From Candidatus Omnitrophota bacterium (GTDB lineage: Bacteria > Hinthialibacterota > Hinthialibacteria > Hinthialibacterales > JAKPRU01), in NCBI GenBank assembly GCA_029568995.1, contig JAKPYU010000019.1:1-50799 (forward strand): DNA of 50,799 bases, given 5' to 3'. Within the stretch, counting starts at the first letter, position 1; each line of letters begins with the position of its first letter. The notes under the pieces were generated by a model, which did no database searches, was not told the origin of the DNA, and saw only the letters and a list, made by a program, of their open reading frames with translations. Both the position numbers and the translations under genes were made by a program. This document shows positions 44,878 through 50,799 of the stretch, in pieces.

Positions 44878-44897
44878 GAAATGACTTGAATTTCGGA

Positions 44898-46745
44898 TCA
44901 GGATTCGGCCCGTTTCCCGATCCTGTCTTTCAGGATTTCCAGCAGCCGAAATACCCGATTTTCATAGGATGCGGAGTGCAACACTTTCTCCCTGCCTTGT
45001 TGGGCGATTTGTTCCCGCTTTTTTTCGTTTTGGAGATAATGAAGAGCTTTTTCCCGCAGCTCATCGGGTGTGTGGAATATCTCGATTTCTTTGCCGATTT
45101 CGAATTCCCTCTCCAGGATGGGACGATACTCCGAAAGGAGAAATCCTCCAGCGGCGAGCGTGTCGTACACACGGGTTGTCACGGAGTCGATACACTGGGC
45201 ATGGAAAATGTTCACATTGATCTTGCTGGTTCGGTACAGCTCGATGGTTTCATCCGGGAAACGGGTTCCTTTCCCGCGATAGCAGGAGGTCAGGTTTCCC
45301 ACTGCTTTCGGATTTCCCCAGTTTGTGTCGCCGTATATTCCGAGAGGCAAATCGGCGATGCCGGTTAAGTATCGAATCCGAATGCGATAGCTGAGGAATT
45401 CCTCGAGCACAAGGAGTCGGAGCCGGGACAGATCGCTTCCGTCATATCCGGCCAGCCGCTCCATCTCTTCCCGGAGTTCCAGGCTGGACATCTCCAGCAG
45501 GCGGGTGATGGTTTCTCTGGAGAGATTGGTGACCTCCCGGTCATCCGGCGGGAGATCGTGGGAGAAGCGCACAATGCGGTCGATTCCTGTCGAGCCGAGA
45601 AAAGAGATCTCTTCCAAGTAAGAATCCGGCGGCGGGGCAGGCGGTGGGGAGATGCCGAACGCGGCGGGAAGTGTTGCGCACGCCCGTATCCCGCGTTCCC
45701 GGAAGAAAGATTCATAATACCTGTCAAAAACAAAGGCCTCGTCCAACTGCGAGAGTTCCTCATCCGGCAAGGGGAATCGGAACGGATTGTCGTAGAACCA
45801 TGCAGCTACGGTTACCCCACGAGAACGCAGTTGGCGAAGATCCTCCAGGGAAAGATCGCTTTTGCCTCCGAACGACAACACCAATCCCGGGAATCCACCC
45901 CGGCACACGTCCAGAAATGAGTCCGGGTCCTCGACAAATCGTGTCAGCGAAGACGGTTCCATTCTTTGGACGACCTCCCAGCCGAGACAGTGGAACGCCT
46001 CACACAGTCGCTGCGCATGAGCCGGATAAAGCCCCGCCGAAACAACGACGCGGTGTGAAGACGCCTCGGGTGAGAGCCGGGTATGAAGGGAGGCCAGTTC
46101 TTCTTTGGATCTGTCCTGAAGTTCCTGGACGACGGTGCGGATGTGCTCGAGAGTGGACAAAGTGGACGGGGAAGAATTACGAATTACGAATTGGGAATTA
46201 CGAATTGAAGAGAAAGAAGTGGATGGGATGGAGCCGGGGAGAACGGTCACCCTGTTCTTCAGTAACCATGGAAACCGTTTCAGAAGGGAGAGCAGCCTGT
46301 CCTCGGCGTCGCTCCCCACCAGGAGGTAAGTGGAACGGGAGTTCAACAAGCCATCGTAATTTGTCACCTGGAGGGAAGCGCGAAACACGGTTGTGCGGCT
46401 CTCGACCACAATCAGCCGGAACCAATTCGGTCCGTTCGCGCGCAACGTGCATAGTTCGGAGGCGAGATAGCCCAATCCGGATTGCCAGACGATCACCAAT
46501 TCCCCTTCTCCCGGCTGGAAATCGCGAAGCGGACTCAAGGTTTCCTGCCGAGGCGCGCGATCGGAATGAATCCAAACTTGCTGTTTCGAGTCCGAAAGTC
46601 GACAGGCCAGGAATCCATCCTTCGCGGGAATTAGCTGGACTGTGTCGGTGGAGGACTCTGTTTGAAGGCGGTGAGCGATCTCCGGCCACTCGCGCGACAG
46701 AAGCTGGATATTCCGTTCGATGGTCGGGGGAGAAAGTCGAGTCAT
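44898..46745 (-). CDS. CgeB-like glycosyltransferase interrupted by an in-frame heptamer array
   Basis: The product is 615 residues. The N-terminal part (about 1-280) is unassigned. From about 300 it resembles CgeB/DUF3880 proteins with a GT-B fold: AAWFYDNPFRFPLPDEEL, VFDRYYESFFRERGI, FLGSTGIDRIV, YGDTNWG, then the C-terminal nucleotide-sugar half KINVNIFHAQCIDSVTTRVYDTLAAGGFLLSEY and IEIFHTPDELREKALHYL. Such proteins glycosylate spore, flagellar or other surface structures; here the target is unknown. Residues about 179-190 (IRNSQFVIRNS) are encoded by an AATTNNN heptamer array, so this linker was probably acquired by repeat insertion. No flagellar or spore gene is nearby. Confidence 0.8.
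   Translation of the reverse strand: MTRLSPPTIERNIQLLSREWPEIAHRLQTESSTDTVQLIPAKDGFLACRLSDSKQQVWIHSDRAPRQETLSPLRDFQPGEGELVIVWQSGLGYLASELCTLRANGPNWFRLIVVESRTTVFRASLQVTNYDGLLNSRSTYLLVGSDAEDRLLSLLKRFPWLLKNRVTVLPGSIPSTSFSSIRNSQFVIRNSSPSTLSTLEHIRTVVQELQDRSKEELASLHTRLSPEASSHRVVVSAGLYPAHAQRLCEAFHCLGWEVVQRMEPSSLTRFVEDPDSFLDVCRGGFPGLVLSFGGKSDLSLEDLRQLRSRGVTVAAWFYDNPFRFPLPDEELSQLDEAFVFDRYYESFFRERGIRACATLPAAFGISPPPAPPPDSYLEEISFLGSTGIDRIVRFSHDLPPDDREVTNLSRETITRLLEMSSLELREEMERLAGYDGSDLSRLRLLVLEEFLSYRIRIRYLTGIADLPLGIYGDTNWGNPKAVGNLTSCYRGKGTRFPDETIELYRTSKINVNIFHAQCIDSVTTRVYDTLAAGGFLLSEYRPILEREFEIGKEIEIFHTPDELREKALHYLQNEKKREQIAQQGREKVLHSASYENRVFRLLEILKDRIGKRAES
46175..46209 (+). repeat. Five-unit AATTNNN heptamer array inside a coding gene
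   Basis: The units are AATTACG, AATTACG, AATTGGG, AATTACG and AATTGAA, then GAGAA. Period 7, five units, 35 nt. It has the same phase, orientation, unit count, final unit and following GAGAA as the array at 47970-48004. Reading frame of the host gene (- strand) is kept. Confidence 0.85.
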
Positions 46746-46970
46746 TGCGGAATAGGCTCCGTTGCTCCAGGCTCTGCGGGATTCATTTTCGGGAACCGTG
46801 TACAGTCAGAATGGAAGCGGATAGCATTTCCGTACAGTGGGCAAGACTTGTGGTCAGTCATTGGTGTGGTCTGAATCTACTTAACGCAGTGATGTGGCGT
46901 CTGCACGATCGTATCGCGGGTTATCCGTTCTGGATTTCCCGTTCAGGATTCTATCTTCGGCGAGGGTATC

Positions 46971-47576
46971 ATGCTCCGCGATTATCCGAAAGAAGTCACC
47001 CTGAAGGACGGTCGATCCGTTGCGATTCGCCCGCTCACGTCAGAGGACGAGCGTGCATTATGGGATTTCTACGCTTCACTTTCCCCGGAAGACCGCAGAT
47101 ATCTTCGACACAACGTCGCCGACCCCAGCATCGTCCGTGAGTGGACTCGGAACATCAATCACGACCGTGTTGTCCCGATTGTGGCGGAGAATCCGAATGG
47201 GGAGGTTGTCTCCGCGGCCACTCTTCACCGGCATCCTCATAGCTGGTCACCCCACGTGGCGGATATTCGCCTGGCGACCCATGCGGGTTATCGTCGCATC
47301 GGATTGGGAATGCTGATGGCGCGGGAGATCTTCTCCATTGCCATGTTTCTGCGGATCGAGAAAGTGGTGGCGGAGGTGGTGGAGGACCAGATTGCCGCAA
47401 TCCGCATTCTTGAGAAGATGGGTTTCGAACGGGAAGCGCTCCTGAAGAATCACGTTATCGATCACGAACACGAAAAGCGGAACCTGGTGATCATGTCCGC
47501 ATACCTTTCCTCCCTGTGGGAGCAGATTACGGATATGGTGATGGATTCATTCCGTGTAAGTGCCGGGGATTATTGA
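46971..47576 (+). CDS. GNAT family N-acetyltransferase
   Basis: The product is 201 residues. VTLKDGRSVAIRPLTSEDERAL opens the GNAT fold, and LATHAGYRRIGLGMLMAREI is motif A with the acetyl-CoA loop R-R-x-G-x-G. VEDQIAAIRILEKMGFEREA is motif B. The C-terminal LKNHVIDHEHEKRNLVIMSAYL is typical of GNAT enzymes on small molecules or proteins. The substrate is unknown. It diverges from the CgeB-like gene across 225 nt without obvious structure, and lies 105 nt before korD. A GC-rich hairpin (GCGCC-GGGGG-GGCGC, near 47582-47596) follows its stop, without a T-run. Confidence 0.88.
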   Translation: MLRDYPKEVTLKDGRSVAIRPLTSEDERALWDFYASLSPEDRRYLRHNVADPSIVREWTRNINHDRVVPIVAENPNGEVVSAATLHRHPHSWSPHVADIRLATHAGYRRIGLGMLMAREIFSIAMFLRIEKVVAEVVEDQIAAIRILEKMGFEREALLKNHVIDHEHEKRNLVIMSAYLSSLWEQITDMVMDSFRVSAGDY

Positions 47577-47681
47577 GATTTGCGCCGGGGGGGCGCTTGC
47601 GGGAAAGGAAACCGTGGTTTGTAACGAATGAAGAATGCACCATGACGACAGAATTGGCATCGTCAATGGATGGAGGTCTAC

Positions 47682-47975
47682 ATGCCGGCTGAAGTGAAGA
47701 GTGAGATCAAACCGTCGGAAGAGGAAAAGGAACGGAAGGGTCCCAAGGGCCGTCCGATCATCACCTCCGAACGGTGCAAAGGTTGCGGTTTTTGCGTCGA
47801 ATTCTGTCCATCCAATGTGTTGAGAATGTCCCAATCGTTCAATTCAAAGGGATACCATCATCCCGAAATTGCCGATGCGGAGGCGTGTACAGGCTGCGAC
47901 CTGTGTGGGCTGTACTGTCCTGACTTCGCCATCTACGGTATTCGGAGGGGGAGGAGGATGAAGGATGAAAATTAA
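47682..47975 (+). CDS. korD: 2-oxoacid:ferredoxin oxidoreductase, ferredoxin-like delta subunit
   Basis: The product is 97 residues. The ATG at 47682 follows GGAGG at 6 nt, so it is chosen over the ATG at 47670. Two 4Fe-4S motifs are complete: CKGCGFCVEFCPSNVL and CTGCDLCGLYCPDFAI. The charged Lys/Glu N-terminal 25 residues are usual for KorD/OorD. It passes electrons from the catalytic subunits to ferredoxin. Order D-A-B-C equals the oorDABC layout of Helicobacter and Campylobacter. Its stop codon TAA is the TAA of the first AATTAAG heptamer, so the repeat array has trimmed or replaced the gene end. Confidence 0.9.
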   Translation: MPAEVKSEIKPSEEEKERKGPKGRPIITSERCKGCGFCVEFCPSNVLRMSQSFNSKGYHHPEIADAEACTGCDLCGLYCPDFAIYGIRRGRRMKDEN

Positions 47976-48004
47976 GAATTAAGAATTAAGAATTAAGAAT
48001 TGAA
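47970..48004 (+). repeat. Five-unit AATTAAG heptamer array at the korD 3' end
   Basis: Four AATTAAG units and a final AATTGAA, then GAGAA: period 7, 35 nt. The first unit supplies the korD stop codon. Architecture is identical to the array at 46175-46209, about 1.8 kb away in the same orientation. Confidence 0.85.
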
Positions 48005-48055
48005 GAGAAGGGGAGAGGGGAAAGAGAGAGGGCAGGGTGGATGGCAGGGATGTCT

Positions 48056-48089
48056 GGTGGGCTAGCCCGCAGACGGGCTTGAGCCCACC
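48056..48089. repeat. Long GGTGGGCT/AGCCCACC hairpin element
   Basis: GGTGGGCT pairs with AGCCCACC (8 bp), and inside it AGCCCG pairs with CGGGCT (6 bp) around a CAGA loop, with a 2-nt TG bulge. No T-run follows. The shape is that of a dispersed palindromic repeat rather than a terminator, though as RNA it could protect or punctuate the kor transcript. Confidence 0.75.
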
Positions 48090-48124
48090 CTACAACCGGA
48101 AAAGCCGTAGCGCCACTCGAAGAC

Positions 48125-48160
48125 ACCCTCACCCCAACCCTCTCCCGGAGGGAGAGGGGG
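48125..48160. repeat. CCCTCACCC/GGGAGAGGG palindromic repeat element
   Basis: CACCCTCACCCCAACCCTCT followed by CCCGGAGGGAGAGGG makes a palindromic core, CTCTCCC-GGA-GGGAGAG. It is a well-formed copy of the element that is degenerate at 6456-6490. Its spurious translation, HPNPLPEGEG, is a familiar artefact in ORF calls. Confidence 0.75.
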
Positions 48161-48187
48161 AAGGAACGGAAGGAACGGAGGGGACAG
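48159..48187 (+). repeat. 9-bp tandem repeat GGAAGGAAC, three copies
   Basis: GGAAGGAAC, GGAAGGAAC and GGAGGGGAC follow directly on the palindromic element. With the heptamers and the hairpin they fill most of the 283 bp between korD and korA. Confidence 0.65.
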
Positions 48188-48258
48188 AAGAGGCGAAAGA
48201 CTATGGGAAGGCGTTGGGTTTACGGAGTGCGAGAGAGGCAGGTCGGAGAAGAAGATTG

Positions 48259-49416
48259 ATGAAAGCAGATTCGGCGGGTGTCCTGACAGGAGCCCACTTT
48301 ATTGATGGCGATCATGCCTGCTGTGAAGGAGCGCTGGCAGCGGGATGCCGATTTTCGGCGGGATATCCGATTACACCGTCCACCGAGGTTGTGGAACGAA
48401 TCGCTGCCCGTTTTCCGCATGTGGGTGGGATGTTTATTCAGATGGAGGATGAGCTCGCGGCCTCGATCGCGATTCTTGGGGCAGCCTGGGGGGGAGCCAA
48501 GGCTCTCACGGTCACATCGGGTCCCGGATTTTCCCTGATGATGGAACATATCGGGTATGCGGCCATGACGGAGACGCCCTGTGTGATTGTGAATGTTCAG
48601 CGGGGTGGACCATCGACCGGACTGCCGACACTTCCTGCGCAGGCCGATATGATGCAGGTCCGATGGGGATCGCACGGCGATTATGGCATCATCGCTCTTT
48701 CCCCCAATTCCCCGCAGGAATGTTTCGACTTGACGATCGAGGCGTTCAACCTGTCGGAGATTTATCGAGTGCCGACTTTTCTCATGATGGATGAGTCGGT
48801 GGGTCACATGACCGAGCGTGTGGTGATCCCCCCGGCGGACGAGATCGAAGTGGTTCCCCGACGATACACGTCCAAGCCTCCGGGAGACTATCTTCCTTTC
48901 CAACCGGAAGAGGACCTTGTTCCTCCAATGGCGCGATTGGGCCAGGGATATAATGTACATGTGACGGGGCTGACCCATGACGAGCGCGGATATCCGATGA
49001 TGAATCCAGTGGCGCAGGATCGACTGATCCGGCGGCTGGTGGACAAAATCCAGAATAATACGCGGAAGATTGCGCGGTACGAAGAGTCCGAGATCGAGGA
49101 GGCTGACGTGGTTGTTGTGTCCTACGGCATCACATCCCGTGTGGCCATGGAAGGAATCCGCCTGGCTCGCGAAAGCGGAATCAAAGTGGGGATTTTGCGG
49201 TTGGTGGTGGTTTGGCCGTTTCCCGGATGGCGAATCGCCGAGCTGGCCGGTCAAGTCAAAGCCTTTGTGGTCCCGGAACTGAATATGGGACAGATGGTTC
49301 TGGAGGTGGAGCGGCACGCGGGACGAGAGGCCAGGACGATCTGTGTGTCCCACGCCGGAGGGACCGTGCACGATCCCAGAGATATCGCGAGAGCCATTCA
49401 AGAGGCTGTGAAATGA
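48259..49416 (+). CDS. korA: 2-oxoacid (probably 2-oxoglutarate):ferredoxin oxidoreductase, alpha subunit
   Basis: The product is 385 residues from the ATG at 48259 (MKADSAGVLTGAHFIDGDHA), with GGAG about 10 nt upstream. The frame is open 74 codons further, but those read through repeat elements. KorA motifs are ALAAGCRFSAGYPITPSTEV, MEDELAASIAILGAAWGGAK, TSGPGFSLMMEHIGYAAMTE and QRGGPSTGLPTLPAQADMMQ; the C-terminal half holds VVVVSYGITSRVAMEG. It is the pyrimidine-domain partner of KorB in reversible 2-oxoglutarate to succinyl-CoA conversion. Related 2-oxoacids are possible substrates. The stop overlaps the korB start by 4 nt. Confidence 0.92.
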   Translation: MKADSAGVLTGAHFIDGDHACCEGALAAGCRFSAGYPITPSTEVVERIAARFPHVGGMFIQMEDELAASIAILGAAWGGAKALTVTSGPGFSLMMEHIGYAAMTETPCVIVNVQRGGPSTGLPTLPAQADMMQVRWGSHGDYGIIALSPNSPQECFDLTIEAFNLSEIYRVPTFLMMDESVGHMTERVVIPPADEIEVVPRRYTSKPPGDYLPFQPEEDLVPPMARLGQGYNVHVTGLTHDERGYPMMNPVAQDRLIRRLVDKIQNNTRKIARYEESEIEEADVVVVSYGITSRVAMEGIRLARESGIKVGILRLVVVWPFPGWRIAELAGQVKAFVVPELNMGQMVLEVERHAGREARTICVSHAGGTVHDPRDIARAIQEAVK

Positions 49417-50306
49417 GTATTGCAGAGATGGAAACGGACGTTCCACGGAATATCGTTGAAGAGTATCTTCGCATGGACCGGATGCCGCACATGTGGTGTC
49501 CGGGATGCGGGATCGGAACGACGGTGAACTGTTTTGCCCGGGCGATTGAAAAGTCGAAAATTCCGCGTAACACGATTGCCGTGGTGTCCGGCATCGGATG
49601 CAGCGGCCGGGTGGCCGGGTATATCGCCACCGATTCGTTTCACACAACTCACGGTCGAGCGATCCCCTTTGCGACCGGTCTGAAGCTGGCACGACCGGAT
49701 ATGAATGTGATTGTGTACAGTGGAGACGGCGACCTGATCGCCATCGGCGGGAACCATCTCATTCATGCGGCTCGACGGAATATCGACTTGAAAATCATCT
49801 GCATCAACAATTTCACGTATGCCATGACCGGCGGACAGGCGGGGCCTACCTCACCACTGGGGTCCATCGCGACGACCGCTCCCTACGGCAGTTTTGAACA
49901 GGAATTCAATCTTCCGTACCTGGCCGAGTCCAGCGGCGCGGTTTATGTGGCCCGCTGGACCAGTTTCCATGTCACTCAGCTCACCCGCGCCATGGTCGAG
50001 TGCCTCAAGAAAAAAGGTGTGACCTTCCTGGAAATCATTACCCCATGTCCCACTCTGTACGGTCGGCGGAATAAGCAGGGATCCGGCCTGGATGCGATGA
50101 AGATGTATCGTGAACTGTCCGTCGTGAAACATGGAGCGGATACCAAGGAGGTGGCGATTGTGCCGGGAAAAGAGATCATTGTCGGGCGCTTTGTCGATAC
50201 CGAGCGTCCGACTTTCCTGGACGGATACAATAATCAAATGAAAGCCCGTTTCGGTGAACGATTTTCGGAATACCGGGGCGTGCCGGTGGACAGCGACACG
50301 CCGTAA
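49413..50306 (+). CDS. korB: 2-oxoacid:ferredoxin oxidoreductase, beta (TPP-binding) subunit
   Basis: The product is 297 residues. The ATG at 49413 overlaps the korA stop (ATGA); the open frame upstream from 49212 lies within korA. MWCPGCGIGTT (Cys29, Cys32) and VSGIGCSGR hold ligands for the proximal 4Fe-4S cluster. YSGDGDLIAIGGNHLIHAAR is the thiamine diphosphate and Mg binding motif, ending in INNFTYAMTGGQAGPTSPLG. ITPCPTLYGRRN carries a further conserved Cys. It forms the catalytic core with KorA in the cytoplasm. Confidence 0.95.
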   Translation: MSIAEMETDVPRNIVEEYLRMDRMPHMWCPGCGIGTTVNCFARAIEKSKIPRNTIAVVSGIGCSGRVAGYIATDSFHTTHGRAIPFATGLKLARPDMNVIVYSGDGDLIAIGGNHLIHAARRNIDLKIICINNFTYAMTGGQAGPTSPLGSIATTAPYGSFEQEFNLPYLAESSGAVYVARWTSFHVTQLTRAMVECLKKKGVTFLEIITPCPTLYGRRNKQGSGLDAMKMYRELSVVKHGADTKEVAIVPGKEIIVGRFVDTERPTFLDGYNNQMKARFGERFSEYRGVPVDSDTP

Positions 50307-50332
50307 TGGCGGCAGGAGAAGAAGATCGGACG

Positions 50333-50799
50333 ATGAGCAGGACGGAAGTGAAAATCGGTGGATTCGGCGGACAGGGAGTGATTCTGACCGGCCTAGTGCT
50401 GGGGAAAGCAGCGGCGCTGTATGGGGGTCTGAATGCGACCATGATCCAGAGTTTCGGGCCGGAAGCGCGTGGCAGCGCATGCAGCTCGCAACTGGTGGTC
50501 TCGGATCAGGAAATCCTGTATCCTTATGTTCGACAACCGGATATCCTGGTTACAATCAATCAGGAAGCCTATATGAAATTCATTCCGGAGTTGGCACCGG
50601 ACGGTCTCCTGATTTTTGAAGAGGACCTGGTTCACGTGGATGAACGGGTCGGTCACCGAAGGGCCAGAGGGATTCCGGCCACTCGTATCGCGGAAGAACT
50701 GGGCAACCGGATTGTGGTGAATATGGTGATGCTGGGATTTTTCAGTGCGACGACCTGTTTGTTGAGCGAACAGGCGGTCCAGGAAGCCGTGCGAGTATC
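50333..50799 (+). CDS. korC: 2-oxoacid:ferredoxin oxidoreductase, gamma subunit, truncated by window edge
   Basis: At least 155 residues, running off the right edge without a stop. The start at 50333 (MSRTEVKIGGFGGQGVILTG) matches the usual KorC N-terminus; an in-frame ATG at 50306 that overlaps the korB stop (TAATG) would add 9 residues. GGFGGQGVILTGLVLGKAAA and QSFGPEARGSACSSQLVVS are the family signatures of the gamma domain. It completes the DABC complex. Confidence 0.92.
   Translation, partial: MSRTEVKIGGFGGQGVILTGLVLGKAAALYGGLNATMIQSFGPEARGSACSSQLVVSDQEILYPYVRQPDILVTINQEAYMKFIPELAPDGLLIFEEDLVHVDERVGHRRARGIPATRIAEELGNRIVVNMVMLGFFSATTCLLSEQAVQEAVRV

Noticed and set aside
44878-44897. Terminator between rsmA and the CgeB-like gene
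   Set aside because: Only 20 nt separate the stops and no stem with a T-run is present; the short direct repeat near the rsmA end (TCCGGAGT-type) does not form a hairpin.
45644-47140. 498-residue open frame on the + strand opposite the CgeB-like gene
   Set aside because: It is Arg/Pro-rich without motifs, crosses the end of that gene, the intergenic region and the start of the GNAT gene, and reads through the heptamer array.
47970-48187. CRISPR array between korD and korA
   Set aside because: The repeats are 7 or 9 bp and contiguous with no spacers, and no cas genes are present.
48037-48258. N-terminal extension of korA by 74 residues
   Set aside because: It translates the hairpin, the palindromic element and the 9-bp repeats (HPNPLPEGEG, GTEGTEGTEE). 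KorA homologues begin at the ATG at 48259, which has its own ribosome site.
48220-49692. 490-residue open frame on the - strand opposite korA and korB
   Set aside because: Both korA and korB on the + strand have full family motifs; the antisense product is His/Arg/Ser-rich and has none.

Overview
The window looks like a piece of an uncultivated, Gram-negative-type bacterial chromosome of about 53-55% GC (estimated by eye). The evidence is an almost complete division and cell wall (dcw) cluster with a MurE carrying the DNPR motif of meso-diaminopimelate ligases, a Wzz-type polysaccharide co-polymerase, lipoprotein and Tat export signals, and a four-subunit 2-oxoacid:ferredoxin oxidoreductase typical of anaerobic or microaerophilic metabolism. 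An intact ftsZ in a full dcw cluster argues against classical Planctomycetes or Chlamydiae. I cannot name the phylum from the sequence alone.

Layout. 1-6349: the 3' part of a giant secreted protein (calcium-binding repeats, Ig-like domain, probable beta-propeller), closed by a strong terminator. 6517-13693: four envelope genes on the + strand (membrane-anchored Pro-rich protein, SurA/PpiC-like lipoprotein, Wzz-like protein, and a YfhO-like membrane protein with two tandem ILEI/FAM3-like domains). 13719-15935: convergent orphan sensor kinase. 16180-22792: + strand accessory block with a possible tiny lipoprotein, a sodium:solute symporter, an exported protein with the domain order of glucan water dikinase, a beta-lactamase-fold serine hydrolase and a Nudix hydrolase. 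22754-26561: - strand pair of a Tat-exported TIM-barrel protein and a DUF1638-hydantoinase/oxoprolinase (ASKHA) fusion.

26948-43687: the dcw operon on the - strand, in transcription order mraZ-rsmH-ftsL-ftsI-murE-murF-mraY-murD-ftsW-murG-murC-ftsQ-ftsA-ftsZ, with many 4-nt overlaps, a good sigma70-type promoter before mraZ and a strong terminator after ftsZ. murB and ddl are absent from it. rsmA diverges from mraZ.

43963-50799: rsmA, a CgeB-like glycosyltransferase on the opposite strand, a GNAT acetyltransferase, then korD-korA-korB-korC (korC runs off the right edge). The korD-korA gap is a nest of small repeats: a five-unit AATTNNN heptamer array, a long hairpin, and a CCCTCACCC/GGGAGAGGG palindromic element. 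A second heptamer array of identical design sits inside the CgeB-like gene, and a second copy of the palindromic element sits before the gene at 6517.

The least ordinary content is the YfhO-like protein with paired ILEI-like domains, the exported GWD-like dikinase, the DUF1638-ASKHA fusion, and the paired heptamer arrays. No tRNA, rRNA, CRISPR array, transposase or phage gene was seen.
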